This document shows positions 1-11,005 of a stretch of DNA of 64,000 nt, piece by piece (the stretch's first letter is position 1; each line of letters starts with the position of its first letter). This DNA is from Elmis aenea (taxonomy: Eukaryota > Arthropoda > Insecta > Coleoptera > Elmidae), in assembly GCA_947652605.1 (NCBI GenBank), contig OX393577.1, forward strand, positions 63,636,108 to 63,700,107, read 5' to 3'. Under the pieces are notes generated by a model. That model was not told where the DNA came from, ran no database searches, and saw nothing but the letters and a program-made list of their open reading frames with translations. A program made the position numbers and the translations under genes.

Positions 1-402
1 AAAGAGCAACGACAAAATAATAAGAATAGACGATGAACTTGCGTGATCGAGAGTGGAATGAAAAGTTTCTTAAACATTATTATCTTGGGAGATTGAAGCT
101 TTAGTTTGAATGAACTTTCTTTTAAAACTCCCCCTAGAATTAAACGTTAAGCAAGAAGAGGACGCTATCTTGCATCTTTTTGATGTATAAACTGTTTACG
201 TTATGTTTAATACAGCGTTGGCCATATTTTAGGGTGAATCAAGATGAGGAAAGCGATTGTATTTACATGAATTTTTTTAATTACTTACGAGAAGCAAACA
301 ATAACTAACACATTTCTATAAAAATTTGCACAAATGAGATTCGGATGTTAAGTGAACATTATAAGAGTGCGAGTACATTGTTTGTTTTGAGATCAATAGC
401 GC
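1..402. other. no recognisable feature
   Basis: AT-rich sequence with stops in all frames. I see no repeat terminus or protein similarity here. Confidence 0.5.
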
Positions 403-640
403 GTTATCCTAAGAGCAAAAGGGGCAACCACCAACAGGGGGCCCCAAACCCAGAACCATTTATCAATATATCGGGGCCCGCTTGATACAACTTATAGGGG
501 CCTCCTAAAAAATTTGTAAATTAAATATAAGTATGTTTTGTGGATGTCACAAAATTTTCAAAATTATAAAATGACAGGTCAATGTAGGGCCCCCTTAGTC
601 TGGTGGCAGGGTGCATTGCACTCACTGACACTTCCACGAT
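403..640. repeat. GGGGCCC-rich repeat fragment, possibly hAT-derived
   Basis: Blocks of GGGGCC stand out in an AT-rich background (about 438, 475, 497 and 588), followed by GGTGGCAGGGTGCATTGCAC. Insect DNA transposon remnants of hAT type often carry such GGGGCCC blocks, and similar islands occur near 1369 and 53805-53855. No complete terminal repeat or target duplication is visible. The hAT assignment is inference only. Confidence 0.25.
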
Positions 641-790
641 CAACCCTGTCCAAATCTATCTTTTATAAACTCAGATTAAAAGGATATATTGTCGCACTAA
701 TATTTTATATATGTTTATAATGTAAATTTGTTATAGTAAATCCATTTCGTAAACTCCGCTTATTAGGTTACATGTTACACTATGCAGAGT

Positions 791-838
791 CAGCTCTATT
801 TGCAATAATAACTGTGTCACAGCAAGCAAATAGAGCTG
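791..838. repeat. 13-bp perfect hairpin
   Basis: CAGCTCTATTTGC at 791-803 is matched by its exact reverse complement GCAAATAGAGCTG at 826-838, leaving a 22-base loop. No TSD or element boundary is seen. It could be the relic of a small MITE or a chance hairpin. Confidence 0.5.
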
Positions 839-1495
839 AAGCAATCAAGTACGGCCTTATGTGTTTCCTTGTTATACGTCATAGTCTTTTAGCTGACTCA
901 GGGTAAAGATTGGTTGAAATAGTCTTCCCAAATTATAGGAAGACAGTAGAGAGTCAAGAGTCAACAGTCGGTCGTAGAGCAACCGGCCGAGATGGCCGTA
1001 ATTACCCTGGGTCCAGTGAGACACCATTCCGTAAGATCTGTTTGCCAATGTGTTCATCTGGTTCTTATAATAAATCTGCTCAATTTCATAGTTATCATGT
1101 TATCAATTAGCTTCATTATGATTCCCGAGCTACCCCCCAAGCGCACATTGTCTTTAAGGTTTAGGCCTTAAAGCCGTTGTGACAATATCACCAAAACAGT
1201 TTGATAAAAGAATTTAATAAATATCTATTCAGATGACATCGAAGTTACTATTTCTAAGGAAGAATTAGCACAGTTTATACAATTTCTACTACTAATTGCG
1301 TATTATTAGTATCGATATTTATTTGTGCCATATCTGGGGACCCTAGGTTGCCAGGTGTAGGTACATGGGGCCTCCAAATACAAATTTCCTCAAAGCTCCA
1401 TCAATGTAAAACGCGCCACTGTTCGTTCGACATATCCAATTTAGTAAGCAATGATTATTTTTGAGGACTCACTAATCAGGTGCGTGATGTTTACA
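839..1495. other. no gene; short GC-richer patch
   Basis: The part around 950-1010 is richer in GC (CAACCGGCCGAGATGGCC). An 8-bp inverted pair CAGGGTAA / TTACCCTG (about 899 and 1002) may be coincidence. The overlapping frames on both strands show no domain I recognise. Confidence 0.35.
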
Positions 1496-1499
1496 CGCC

Positions 1500-1800
1500 A
1501 TCGGCGAAAATTTTAAAATTAGTCTTATCTTTTAGCGCCCAAATGCGCCCTAAACATTTTTTATTTTACTCAACGGGTTACCGAGATATAGCTAATTAAT
1601 TAGGTGGCGTGCCAACTTCACGCTGGCACGCCAACTGTTTCCAAAAATTCTGAAATTCGTCTCATCCTTTAGCGCCCAATATGCGCCCAAATGCACCAAT
1701 TTTTTTTTTATAACTTTCCTCAACGGGTTACTAAGATATAGCCAATTAATTTAGTGGCGTGCCAACTTCACGCTGGCACGCCAACTATTTCAGAAAATTC
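1500..1800. repeat. tandem duplication, unit about 150 bp, each unit with a hairpin
   Basis: Two consecutive units share TTTAGCGCCCAA-ATGCGCCC, then CAACGGGTTAC, AGATATAGC and AATTAATT. Each ends in a hairpin in which GGCGTGCCA pairs with TGGCACGCC (1606-1614 with 1624-1632, and 1756-1764 with 1774-1782). The offset is exactly 150 bases. The GC-rich stems inside AT-rich DNA suggest a satellite-like or element-derived repeat. No coding frame runs through it. Confidence 0.8.
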
Positions 1801-2507
1801 TGAAATTCACTAATCTTTAATTTCTTTATCATCGCCAATCACAGGAGAAAATTTTAAATATCCATTATACAACTCCGACCTTGTATTAAATGGTTTTTAC
1901 TTTTTTGGTCGGCGGAAAAATTAAGACACATGCCTAATTTAAAAATGCCAAACGATGTTGGTTAAAACCATAAACTAAAATTTTTAGTAATATACAGATG
2001 TCTTCTAGTATTTGTTTGAACTTATCTAATACAATAGCTTGTTTTTTGTTACTTATTAAAGTTTTAACATTTTAAGCTTACCTTTGCAAACATATGTCGT
2101 AATGAAAAAAAAAGTAACCTGTGAACATCTGCCACAACCGAGATTAAGAACGTGTTTTTGTTTATTGCAGATGCTACTCTTTTACACTTTTTTGTGACTT
2201 AGCTGTATATCAAGCATTAAAATATCATGAAACTAGTCAAAGAAATTGTGATCATGCTAATCCGGCGATTACCAAGAATCCCCGCAACAAGATATTTACT
2301 TGATAGGAAGCCAAAACACATTAACCAAAACTTTCATAAAACTTGGCTAGATAATAGCCTTGCCTGATTCAACGTCATATTCTGTTCTGTGTTAACATCT
2401 TCAATGGAACTTCGCCCGAGCCAACTTTGCATACAAAGTAGAAAAAGTTTTACATTTTTTAAAATTGTTGTCGGTGGCATAAGTTTGTCTGTATTTTTTG
2501 CTTCTCA
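1801..2507. other. no recognisable feature
   Basis: AT-rich DNA without open frames of note. I see no terminal repeats. Confidence 0.45.
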
Positions 2508-2518
2508 TATACAGGGTG
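2508..2518 (+). repeat. solo TATACAGGGTG terminus
   Basis: This is the same 11-mer that ends the fold-back elements at 22885 and 34765. It is followed by ACAATTATTTACCGCG, which differs from both, so it may be the end of another subfamily. No partner terminus was found nearby. Confidence 0.45.
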
Positions 2519-2588
2519 ACAATTATTTACCGCGTTAAATTTGTGTTTAGAAGTTTTGTAATTTTTTGGCGTTTTGCAGTTTTCTTAA

Positions 2589-2724
2589 CCCTTTCGCTGC
2601 GGCACTTGAGTGCGGCGTTTTTCGGGTTTTATGGAGTTTGTGGGTTACACTAGCGTATATATTTAGCCCCGGAACATGACACGAAAATTAAAACCGGCTT
2701 AATACGGTTCCCGCTGCGAAAGGG
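2589..2724. mobile_element. 136-bp piggyBac-type MITE in a TTAA target
   Basis: The element starts CCCTTTCGCTGCGGC and ends CCCGCTGCGAAAGGG. The terminal inverted repeats agree at 13 of 15 positions, and the element is flanked on both sides by TTAA (2585-2588 and 2725-2728). Termini starting CCC inside a TTAA duplication are the hallmark of piggyBac-like elements. It is too short to encode anything and would depend on a transposase elsewhere. Confidence 0.75.
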
Positions 2725-2728
2725 TTAA

Positions 2729-3548
2729 ATGTTAATACTTCATTAAATTTCTTTGAAATTCTGCCTAACTTTACCTATTAAGACAATTTTCTGACTCTTA
2801 TAATAACAAAGTTACTCATGTAAAGCTGTAAATAATTTGTTGTGACATTTTATAAGGGTTAATAAAGAGGAAGAGAAATGTATCGTCTTCAATTGATTAC
2901 AGAATTAAATTAGCTGTGGTTGAAGAGGGGCAACGTTTAGAAACAATTTTTGTTCCAATTCTAGAAATTTAAACTCCTTTTATATTTTAATTTTGTAGAT
3001 TTTTAAAAGAAAATTATTAATGTAAAAAAAGCTTAACTGTTTACAAACTGTGTTTATGTGCAACCACTTTCAAACTGCATAAAATTAATTTTCTTCGCAG
3101 TTATCGTCATACTTTATGATGTCATTTTCTGTAAAGTGCAGATTCTACAAAGTGATAGCTTATAAAATGTCATTTCTCATAAAAGACATTGCACAAAAGA
3201 TATATAAAATGTTGCATGCAATATTTGTCAACGTCTTGTAAGTGGGTAATAGTCACGGACGATGCATTTTATCAAAGGAAAATCATGTTTTGTGATATAA
3301 ATAAACTTTAAAAAATCGTAATGTATTATTGCTGCCTGTATCACAAATATTTAATTAATTGTCTGTGAAACATAAGGTAGTTGCCTTAAATTATATTAAT
3401 AGATTTGCATGCATTTTTCATAAATGCGTTTGATTGTCATGCGCATAATAAAAAAAAGTTCTGAAAGATCACATATAATTCTGGGACTAAAATGGTTAGA
3501 TGCGTCGTTAATATGTTATAACGATGTTAAGAAAGCAATAATTGTATA
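2729..3548. other. no recognisable feature
   Basis: AT-rich, with several short ATAAAATGTCATTT-like direct repeats around 3110-3210. I see no gene. Confidence 0.45.
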
Positions 3549-3950
3549 TTACATAACAGGAGTTGTAAGAAGTTGCGCACGGAGCCACGTAGCGGCGAGT
3601 CCGTTTTTCCACGAGTGCGAAATTGCTTTACAACTCGTGTTATGTTGCTTACTTTTTCTACGAACACATAATACATACGATTTGAACGGTTTTTGGCTAA
3701 TATACACATGTAATTAAGTTGTCTTGTCAATTTCGACGTAAGTCTACTTTGATATTTCTAGACAAGTGTGCGTTTTGCTTACCGTGCGTAAGTAGGTACT
3801 CACTTCTGTGCATGCAGGAAGTGTTTGGCGTGAGTCTACTCTGATAATTTCTTTAAAAAAGTGTGCTTTTTGTTTACCGTATGTAAGGACTCGCTTACTA
3901 TGCATGCAAGCTGTACAGTAAGTGTCATTTACATTAGTGGCTGTAGAAAA
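3549..3950. repeat. dispersed repeat family R1, copy 1
   Basis: Begins near ATTACATAACAGGAGTTGTAA and ends near ACATTAGTGGCTGTAGAAAA. A long match lies at 54948-55294 and a shorter one at 24985-25195. Inside is a tandem duplication of about 94 bases: GACGTAAGTCTACTTTGATA near 3735 recurs in altered form near 3829, and each half ends in GCATGCA. Both long copies share this internal structure, so it predates their dispersal. Frames on both strands through it are chance. Probably a non-autonomous DNA element or a SINE-like repeat; its class is unknown. Confidence 0.7.
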
Positions 3951-5582
3951 ACTTCAATATGCTGCACACTATATAAATTTTGAAACAGGGACATTTGTGA
4001 CGTTCTCGTTAATTTTGCTCGACTTGCTAATTTAAATATTTAAAGTATCGATAATATAAAATATCTGTGGCAGATGGACTACAGTCCAATGCCAAACAAC
4101 CCAAAAAAAAAAAAAAAAAAAAGAAACAGGGCTTTACTCTTTTTTATAATCATGCGTATACCACAATGAACAAATAAGCTTTTTTTAGATATCCCGGCTC
4201 CTCCACCATTGTGCTCAAAATAGTACTGCAACCTAGTTGGTAAATTTAATAAATCCAATAATGACTGGCTTTATTTTGCTTTCTATTTGATGTCGTTTTA
4301 ACGAGTCAATTATTTTTATGCTTAAAACGGATTAAAAAGACTTTTGAATTGCTAATTTGCTCTCAGAAACCTTATATTTTTTGCTGAAATGAATGTTTTT
4401 TATTTTGTTTCATATCTACCTTTACTTTGATCAGTTTTTTTTTTAGATTTTTATTTTACTGCTCTGTGTATTTTATATCGCAAAAAAGGTTTGGAGGCCG
4501 TATAGAATACGACGTCAAATAAAGATTGATAGATTTGCTCTTACAGAACACCTATAGCAGATGACCCAGAAACTACGTTAGAAATGCATTAACGATCCCA
4601 CCCTTACATTACATTTCCCATCACGAACATATTTGTTTCGCACCGGCACCACCTTCTTTTCCAATGGCTTTAATCAAATTAGTCTTTTTTTATAATGTCT
4701 TATAAAATTCCATAGATAGGCAGACTTGAAAGCTAAAAAGTGTCGACAAATTTTCAAATATAGAACATTAATCGTCAAGTTATTAATTTAGAGCATAGAA
4801 AAGAACGGATATTACATTTTGAGAAGTTATTATACTGCAATTTCCTAGCTAGATATAATATAAAATGCACTGAGCACAAAAATAGTGGAGTATAATACAA
4901 GATTCAAAATCTCAAGTGTTGCTTGTTTAATTTTTTTTAGCTTAATGTGCATTTTTTATAGGCTTCCTATTATATTAATAAGTTGGACGGAGCAATGCAT
5001 TGTTCTGTAGTGGTAAAAATCAACGTATAACTCACCCACAAATGAAATTTATGTTTATGTGTTGGGTAAATTGAAATAAAGCATTGTTTAGATATATCTG
5101 CGAGGCTGTTTAGCCGATTTAGCTTGTGCCAAATGTGGTTCTTGCCAAATCTTTAAAAAAAGATTGGTGGATCGTTGCAGCAAAAATAACCGAACCTGCA
5201 ACTTTTAATTACATGCACGTTTGCGATGATGTTGGTAGAGGACTCTTAAATAACTTTTTTTAGAGTAAACTTTTTTGTTTTCATAGTAACAAATGTTGAG
5301 CTGTTTGTTTACGTAGTGGTAATCCTTCACCAACTTTTGACCGAGGTTTGCTTAATTGGGATTAAGACTGTTATATCTTATAGTTAACATTGAAGTCGGT
5401 TTGAATTTTAATAGCATGCAGACGTTTTTGTGAAAGCCACATACATTATAGGAAGTATAGATACAAAACATTTGGATGAAATGAAATGAATACTTGAACA
5501 AAAAAATGACGTTCTATGTTCTATCTCGGTTACTGTAACAGTACAAATTACGTTACAAATAAAATTTGTGATATGCTTGTAT
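3951..5582. other. no gene; poly-A tract at 4103
   Basis: A run of 20 A lies at 4103-4122, preceded by GGACTACAGTCCAATGCC, which could be the 3' tail of a retroposed sequence with no recognisable body. The rest is AT-rich with stops in all frames. Confidence 0.4.
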
Positions 5583-5678
5583 GTGGCGGCGAAGAATTGT
5601 GGAGGCGAAGAATTGTGTAGACGAAGAATTGTGGAGGCGAAGAATTGTGGAGGCGAAGAATTGTGGAGGCGAATAATG
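5583..5678. repeat. 16-bp minisatellite, six units
   Basis: Six consecutive units of consensus GTGGAGGCGAAGAATT start at 5583, 5599, 5615, 5631, 5647 and 5663. Three are identical and three carry one to three changes. Because 16 is not a multiple of three, the minus-strand frame through it cycles phase and reads repeats such as RLHNSSPPQFF. That is a repeat artefact, not a protein. Confidence 0.9.
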
Positions 5679-7089
5679 TTTCTAGACCCGATTTTTTTAC
5701 TACAGCTCAGTCTCGGTTTTTCATTTAGCATTTAGACTATTTATTTGGCCCTCTATTATGGTGAACCGCAACCCCCTGTCTCAAATTAGTCCAGTCAATT
5801 GATCTGTTCGTTTCTTGGTTGCTTTAATTATAGTTGTTGTTTTTTTTCAACTATGTTGAGAATTTTTTAGTTGCTAATAAGATATTACTATAAGAATCCT
5901 TCTGCAGTGATTCCAATCTCTTTCTTTCTTGTGTTCCCAACTTAAGAGTTTCTTATTCATATAAAACCCCCCTCCACACATACGTTTTTAAAAGTCTTTA
6001 CCTTATTTCCAAAATTATTGTCGTAGTTTTAAGAAAATATGACTTATAGGGTGTGTTTAAAAGGGTTGCAAAATTGTATTGCTTTCAGCAATATCTTGGT
6101 GCTCATAGTATCAGTAAATGTGTACATATATTTTATATGTACGTATTTTCTATACTTTACAACAGTAAATATGTTAATTATAGTATACAATCTGCTGACA
6201 ATGTCGTACAAGCTTTTGCTATTATTATCAACATACATCATATGCCACAGCTTTGTAGCGGTGGTGAATGTGACAGTTTTAATATGTATCTGTCTGTCAA
6301 ATCGAACGACAACTTGTTTACGAGGGGTGCGTTAACCTTCTTGGAAGTTACCATCAGCTACCTTTCACAAATTTGTGTTTTCTTGCAGAATAACGTTTGT
6401 TATCTAGATTTTTTAGAAACAATTGTCACACAAATTATAGTTACAAGTAAATCTTACTTCTTTTAGACCTTTCCTTCTTTTTTTTCGTCATGTGTACACA
6501 ATGTGATTTAATGTTTTATTCTTAGATTACTTTAAATAGTAACAGTATTTACATTTTTATAAAATTCCAATTATATTTTAAGAATCACAAAAGTAGATAC
6601 TGTAATACATGAAATATTTATAAAGTTTGATTAGTAAAATCTGTACTTTGTAGCATTTTTAAGTGTATAAATGTATATTCTGGCATGAGTTTGTTTAACT
6701 CGTTTCGTACATATAAAAGATGCGAATAATTATGCAGGTAATTAATGGCGAATTACAAACTTACATGTTTACAAGTTGTGTGCAATTTATTTCGTATAGA
6801 GAAGTTTAATTATAACTGTTGGTAATTAGTTTTATGTCAATTATATTAGTACAATTTATATTTCCTGTTGCAATTTAACCGAGATGGATGTACTTTTGCT
6901 GTTTTTAAACAGGTTTGTTAGTATTTTTTAAATGTTTTAAAACAAGCTCATATGCACTTTATATTCTTTTTGAAATTGTGTTGCGACTATCGGAAGACCT
7001 TCACATTCAGTTTTTGTTAAAAGAAACGTGAGAGTTCAAAAAGAATGTAACAATATTTTACTTGCAACTAAATTTACAATAAACTGAAG
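5679..7089. other. no gene recognised
   Basis: Overlapping plus-strand frames at 6039-6466 (98 and 137 codons) are rich in Ile, Val, Tyr and Cys and show no domain. They match what AT-rich DNA gives by chance. No repeat terminus was found. Confidence 0.4.
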
Positions 7090-8500
7090 TATATGGTATT
7101 GAATTACATCTTTATTATTATTGGCATTGTGTTGATAATCTCCCGTTTATACAGTTGTTTCTTTTTCTTTTTATATGTTCTTTCCATCAAGTCTAACATT
7201 CAGGTTCATTCTCAAATACTTTGCAGTTTTTTTATTCGGAATTACTTGGTTATTAAGTATTGGAATGTGTCGTACTTTTTTGTTAGTGAAATCGAAATGG
7301 ATAGATTTTTTTCCATTAATTTTTATTCGGCATATCCTGGTCCACGATATTATTTTATCGCCTGCACTTTCGAGCTTTTTAGTCGTTTCTTTGATAGTGT
7401 TATCCACTGATGATACTGCTGTATACTTACAGATACAGCAGTATCATTAGCGAAGGTGGCTATGGTAAGACCATATATTTTTGGTACATCCGCTGTGTAG
7501 CTAAGGTAGAGTTTGGGCCTAGCACATTTCCCTGCGGTACGCCTGCCTGTATTTTTCTTATAGTAGAATATTCATTTTATTTTTTTATTTTGAACATTCC
7601 GTCGGTCAGATATGATTTCATTATTTCTAACATTTGCTTAGAAAAAGTTCTTTACTATTTACATATTAGCCACCATGTCATACCGTCATAGCTGTATTCT
7701 TGCTAAATTACTTTCAAACGCGTCAGGCTAAGGGAATTTCGGTATTTAGTTGAGATTTCGGGCGGAATTGGACCCGTAAAAAAACCAAGAGCGCTTAGCT
7801 GTGCCGGACGAGCAAAGAGGGAAGTGCGTGCTATTGTATTCAAAATGTAGAGAACTTTATTGATAGAATTGGACTTTCCAGCCATTGTGTTAATGTTTAA
7901 GAGGACTTTATTAATGTCATTGGACTTCCCTACGCTTTGGGCGAAATGTACCACCCAAGTTTGGTAAGGGTCGCGAGGGAATTCGGCGTGGGGTTGGTTT
8001 TTGCGAAAACCTTAAATTTGAACGAAAACTTGCTCTCCAGACTTGGTCTGCAGGCGGGTTAAGGTTTGCGCTCTGATCGACTTCCATTTTGGCCTTTGGA
8101 AATAAGTGGTTAAGTTGCGTTTGGCAACTGTTTTAGTTGCGCCCCGTGCTCTGTGAGCATTATTGTGTTTATTTGTATATTACAAGTGTGATAGCAGTGT
8201 TCATTATAATAAATATAATTATAGCCAAGCAAGTGTCTTATTTACTGAGCGAGTGAGTGATTGCTAGAGTATTTTACCCGTCGACTGGGTATCTTCATAA
8301 TAACCGCGACAATATTAAGCCACCATGTTATACTTTGTTGAAGGCCTTAGAAATACCGAGGAATACTGTAGAACACATGGTTTTATCTTCAAAATCTACT
8401 GAATGGATCATTAGTATTGCCATTTTCTCGCAAATCATTGATATTCCAGCGTTGCACATCTTCCGTTATGAATGTAATACAAACTATTCCCAATGTAATT
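7090..8500 (-). pseudogene. jockey-type non-LTR reverse transcriptase, interrupted remnant
   Basis: Read on the minus strand, the upstream part (8330-8470) gives FLGISKAFNKV, matching motif A of jockey reverse transcriptases (usually F-L-D-x-x-K/Q-A-F-D-x-V). After a 629-bp insert (7683-8311), it continues with KSYLTDG, then IQAGVPQGNVLGP (motif B), then ATFANDTAV where the catalytic FADD box is expected, then a 78-codon frame (7171-7407) with SWTRICRIKINGKKS and KYLRMNLNVRLDGK, the usual thumb-proximal blocks. Stops and shifts occur between the blocks. Aspartates of both motif A and motif C read as Asn, so it could not polymerise even if joined. Family assignment rests on these motifs. Confidence 0.8.
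7683..8311. mobile_element. 629-bp insertion in the jockey remnant, flanked by a diverged 20-bp duplication
   Basis: The flanks ATATTAGCCACCATGTCATA (7663-7682) and a near copy at 8312-8332 duplicate one stretch of the reverse transcriptase. The insert is richer in GC than its surroundings (7740-8170). It contains AATAAATATAATTATAGCC near 8207 followed by GTCTTATTTACTG, an arrangement resembling the R/U5 part of an LTR, so a solo LTR is possible. However, a 20-bp duplication is too long for LTR integration and suits target-primed retroposition. An 83-codon minus-strand frame (7703-7954) is not recognisable. Confidence 0.45.
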
Positions 8501-8520
8501 ACTTGCAAAGGGCATTTTAA

Positions 8521-9469
8521 ACGCCGTATATCATTCCGGATTTAAAATTCATTCCGTAGAACTCACTCGCGGCTAATTAATTTAGTCTGGTGCATTTTGT
8601 ACCACAGTCAGGTTGCAATGCAGTAACTTTGTGAGATTATATGTTTAATGAAGCAACATTAATCGTTCGCAGCTGACCCCTTTATATTCCAGAACATCTA
8701 ACCAAGCAGCTGAGAAATGTGGCTCTATATCTAGAGAGTGGTTGTGTGTTATGGAAATTAAATGATTACCTTTGTAAAGCGTTTTAGTTGATTAATTTTG
8801 AAGATAATGCGATACATCGTCATTTATTAATAGCTCGATATAGCTCACTGTGCCAAGGGCCTCGACATATATATTTTCATGAGAGTGCTGAACCGGAACG
8901 TGTTCCAAAATATTCACCTTTTCATTAATTTTTTACTTTTCAAACATATTTATCACTTGCTTGCGATCCGGAGTTTTTGTTTGCACTACTTGTTACGTTA
9001 TTATTTCTCTGCAACGAACTGCAATTCAATTAATAAACAGAAAAAATCAACGCCAGTAAGTTATACGTATTTCTCTTGCTCATGTGGATGATACTGTTAG
9101 TGCTGCACGATTTAGTAATATTGGATAACTGTGGCTATAACCAATAATTCTTGAAATGCAACGTGTAGATAAATTATCACGCAACGTATGCTATAACCGC
9201 ATATACCTAATTTGACTTATTTCTAATTTAATACATAAGAATGGTACTAGAAGTTACTTTCCTTTTATATTATTTCTTTAATAACAAAATAGTTTGGATA
9301 ATATATCGATAATGCCATACCGTGATGTTCTGTCCTGAAATAGTCTTAAAACTAGGTAATGCATTTTACCAAGAACAACGAGCGCATATATTTATGTAAT
9401 CAACCTAGCCATGAAAGTAGGTAAGAGAACCAAAAACATTTATTTTCCTTCATAAAAACTTTTATTGGT
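8521..9469. other. no recognisable feature
   Basis: AT-rich. A 70-codon frame at 8879-9091 shows no domain. No termini were found. Confidence 0.45.
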
Positions 9470-9477
9470 TGCAGTGC

Positions 9478-9990
9478 TTTTATCTATATAATAAGCAGAA
9501 CGAACTCCTTCCTCGTCCCAAAAAACGTTTGGTATAAGTTTTCCGGCCGAAGACTGCGTTTTGGCTCTTTTTGGGGAAGACGAATCTTCGTGAAGACACT
9601 GCAAAGATTTTTGTTTAGTAGGGTCCCAGTGATATATTCAAGACTCATCCCAAGGAACAAATTATAAAAAAAAAACACTCATCAGCTTGTGAAGCAATAA
9701 AATTTTCTTGAGAAATCTATTTTCTGACAAATTTTCACTCCGACACAAGGAGCCTTGGAATTCAAAGAGCAGATACTTTCTTTAGACCCAAATCGTTGTG
9801 CAAAACTTTTCAAACAGTTGTTTCCGATACCCCAACTTTCCTGGCAATAAAAGACAACTTCATCCGCCGATCTGGCAGCACCAATTTTTTAAATTTTCAA
9901 CCATATCTTCAGTTCTTGTCGCAAATAGACCATTGTATTTGAAATAAGAAGTTAGACGTCAACTTCCGGCATTTCCGGAATTGTCGTCAT
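9478..9990 (-). pseudogene. mariner transposase remnant (helix-turn-helix and start of the DDE domain)
   Basis: On the minus strand the series runs MKLSFIARKVGVSETTV (helix-turn-helix), KVLHNDLGLKKVSA (linker), a stretch around QENFIASQADE, then WDPTKQKSLQCLH and SSPKRAKTQSSAGKLIPNVF followed by WDEEG. These blocks appear in that order in mariner transposases: the region after the first catalytic Asp, then the KKAR and FWD-x-x-G blocks. Reading needs several frame changes and crosses stops, so it is dead. The C-terminal catalytic part is missing. A 64-codon open frame at 9484-9678 is in a different phase. No flanking terminal repeats were identified. Confidence 0.7.
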
Positions 9991-10296
9991 CTTAAAAATA
10001 TTTTTTATTAAACATATCATATGCCATTATGGTCATAACCAAAATTTTAGATCATTGCCCTTTTTCGTCCTTCATATATTTCTGACGCACAGTCTCAATC
10101 CCAATCAATCACCCTATTTAAAAATATATCTACCCTCGTACTTAGGAAAAAAGTGATTTTTAATAATGCCTATTTATCTTTACAATATGTAGGGTAAGTC
10201 CGGGCGAGATGCCCCACAATTGGTAAACATTTTTTTTTTTTAAAGAAAATTTGTTATATCGGAAACAAACTATGTGGTAGTTTGAGTAAAGTGTAT

Positions 10297-11005
10297 TTAA
10301 ACTTTTTCAGCACAAATACTTGAAACTATAACACATTTAATCAAAAACAAATTAAAATCAGTAAAAATTGTATTTTGCCATCTATCCCAACCTGTCAGGG
10401 ATAGATGGCACAAACTAAAATAATTTTTTTGGTATAAAAAGGAACACAGAAATATATCATTTAATTTTTTAAATCGTCTTTCGGCGATGTTTTCCACTAG
10501 GTCACACATGTTTTTATATTTTGTGCAGTTTTCGTGCATCCAGCGATTGCAATAAACACACAGGATCCAATCATCTGAACGGGTTGTAGTGTGGTAATCC
10601 TCAAGACATCCAACACACTCATTCTCGTTGAATTCATCATTAATGTCGTTAACACTGTCTTCTTCGGCTTCATACTCTTCGTCTATCGTCTGACTCAGAT
10701 GAAGACACTGAAGGCTTGGATTTTTTCACAGGTTTTGGAGCACAGCTGGGTTTTACTAAACCTTTACGTTTTGTTAGTCGTTGTTTTAACAATTTTGCCT
10801 CTTCGATGTTCTCTGATGAAGTTAGTATAGTCGCAATATTTCTACCCCGTTTCTTTAATCCTACAGGAATTGTCGGCAAGGGTGAGATCTTTTCAAGTAT
10901 TTTTCCAGCAGAGGGAGGTTGATCAGGTGCTGAAGATGGTCCAGGTTGTGACTCAGGCGATCGATGATCAGATGATGAAGTTGGACCGGGTCGGGGCTCA
11001 GGTGT
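10297..11005 (-). pseudogene. pogo/Tigger-like transposase C-terminus with PHD-like zinc finger
   Basis: The minus-strand reading starts in a Pro/Ser-rich linker (EPRPGPTSSSDHRSPESQPG). It continues through LPTIPVGLKKRGRNIATILTSSENIEEA and KPSVSSSESDD. After one frameshift near 10680 comes an acidic stretch, then a Cys/His cluster CVGC-x(11)-WILCVYCNRWMHENCT, a PHD-like finger. This order (linker, SSESDD, acidic patch, terminal PHD-like finger) is familiar from insect pogo/Tigger/jerky-like transposases. The CENP-B/HTH DNA-binding part and the DDE core are absent. The tail (residues after the finger, 10297-10470) is in the last 80-codon frame and includes a non-coding hairpin, so the native stop is uncertain. 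Confidence 0.75.
10376..10410. repeat. 13-bp perfect hairpin inside the pogo-like element
   Basis: TGCCATCTATCCC (10376-10388) and GGGATAGATGGCA (10398-10410) are exact inverted copies around a 9-base loop. The same motif lies near the other end at 11102, so it may be a sub-terminal transposase-binding site. Confidence 0.75.

Noticed and set aside
3424..3717. 97-codon plus-strand frame
   Set aside because: It crosses the start of dispersed repeat R1 and is not conserved in the second copy at 54948.
5583..5678. CRISPR array
   Set aside because: Units of 16 bases follow each other without spacers, and the sequence is eukaryotic in character. It is a minisatellite.
5408..5731. 107-codon minus-strand frame with repeated SSPPQFF
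   Set aside because: Produced by the 16-bp minisatellite. The period is not a multiple of three, so no stable protein repeat exists.
6053..6466. 137-codon plus-strand frame
   Set aside because: No domain, Cys/Ile/Val-rich composition and two other long overlapping frames. Most likely chance in AT-rich DNA.
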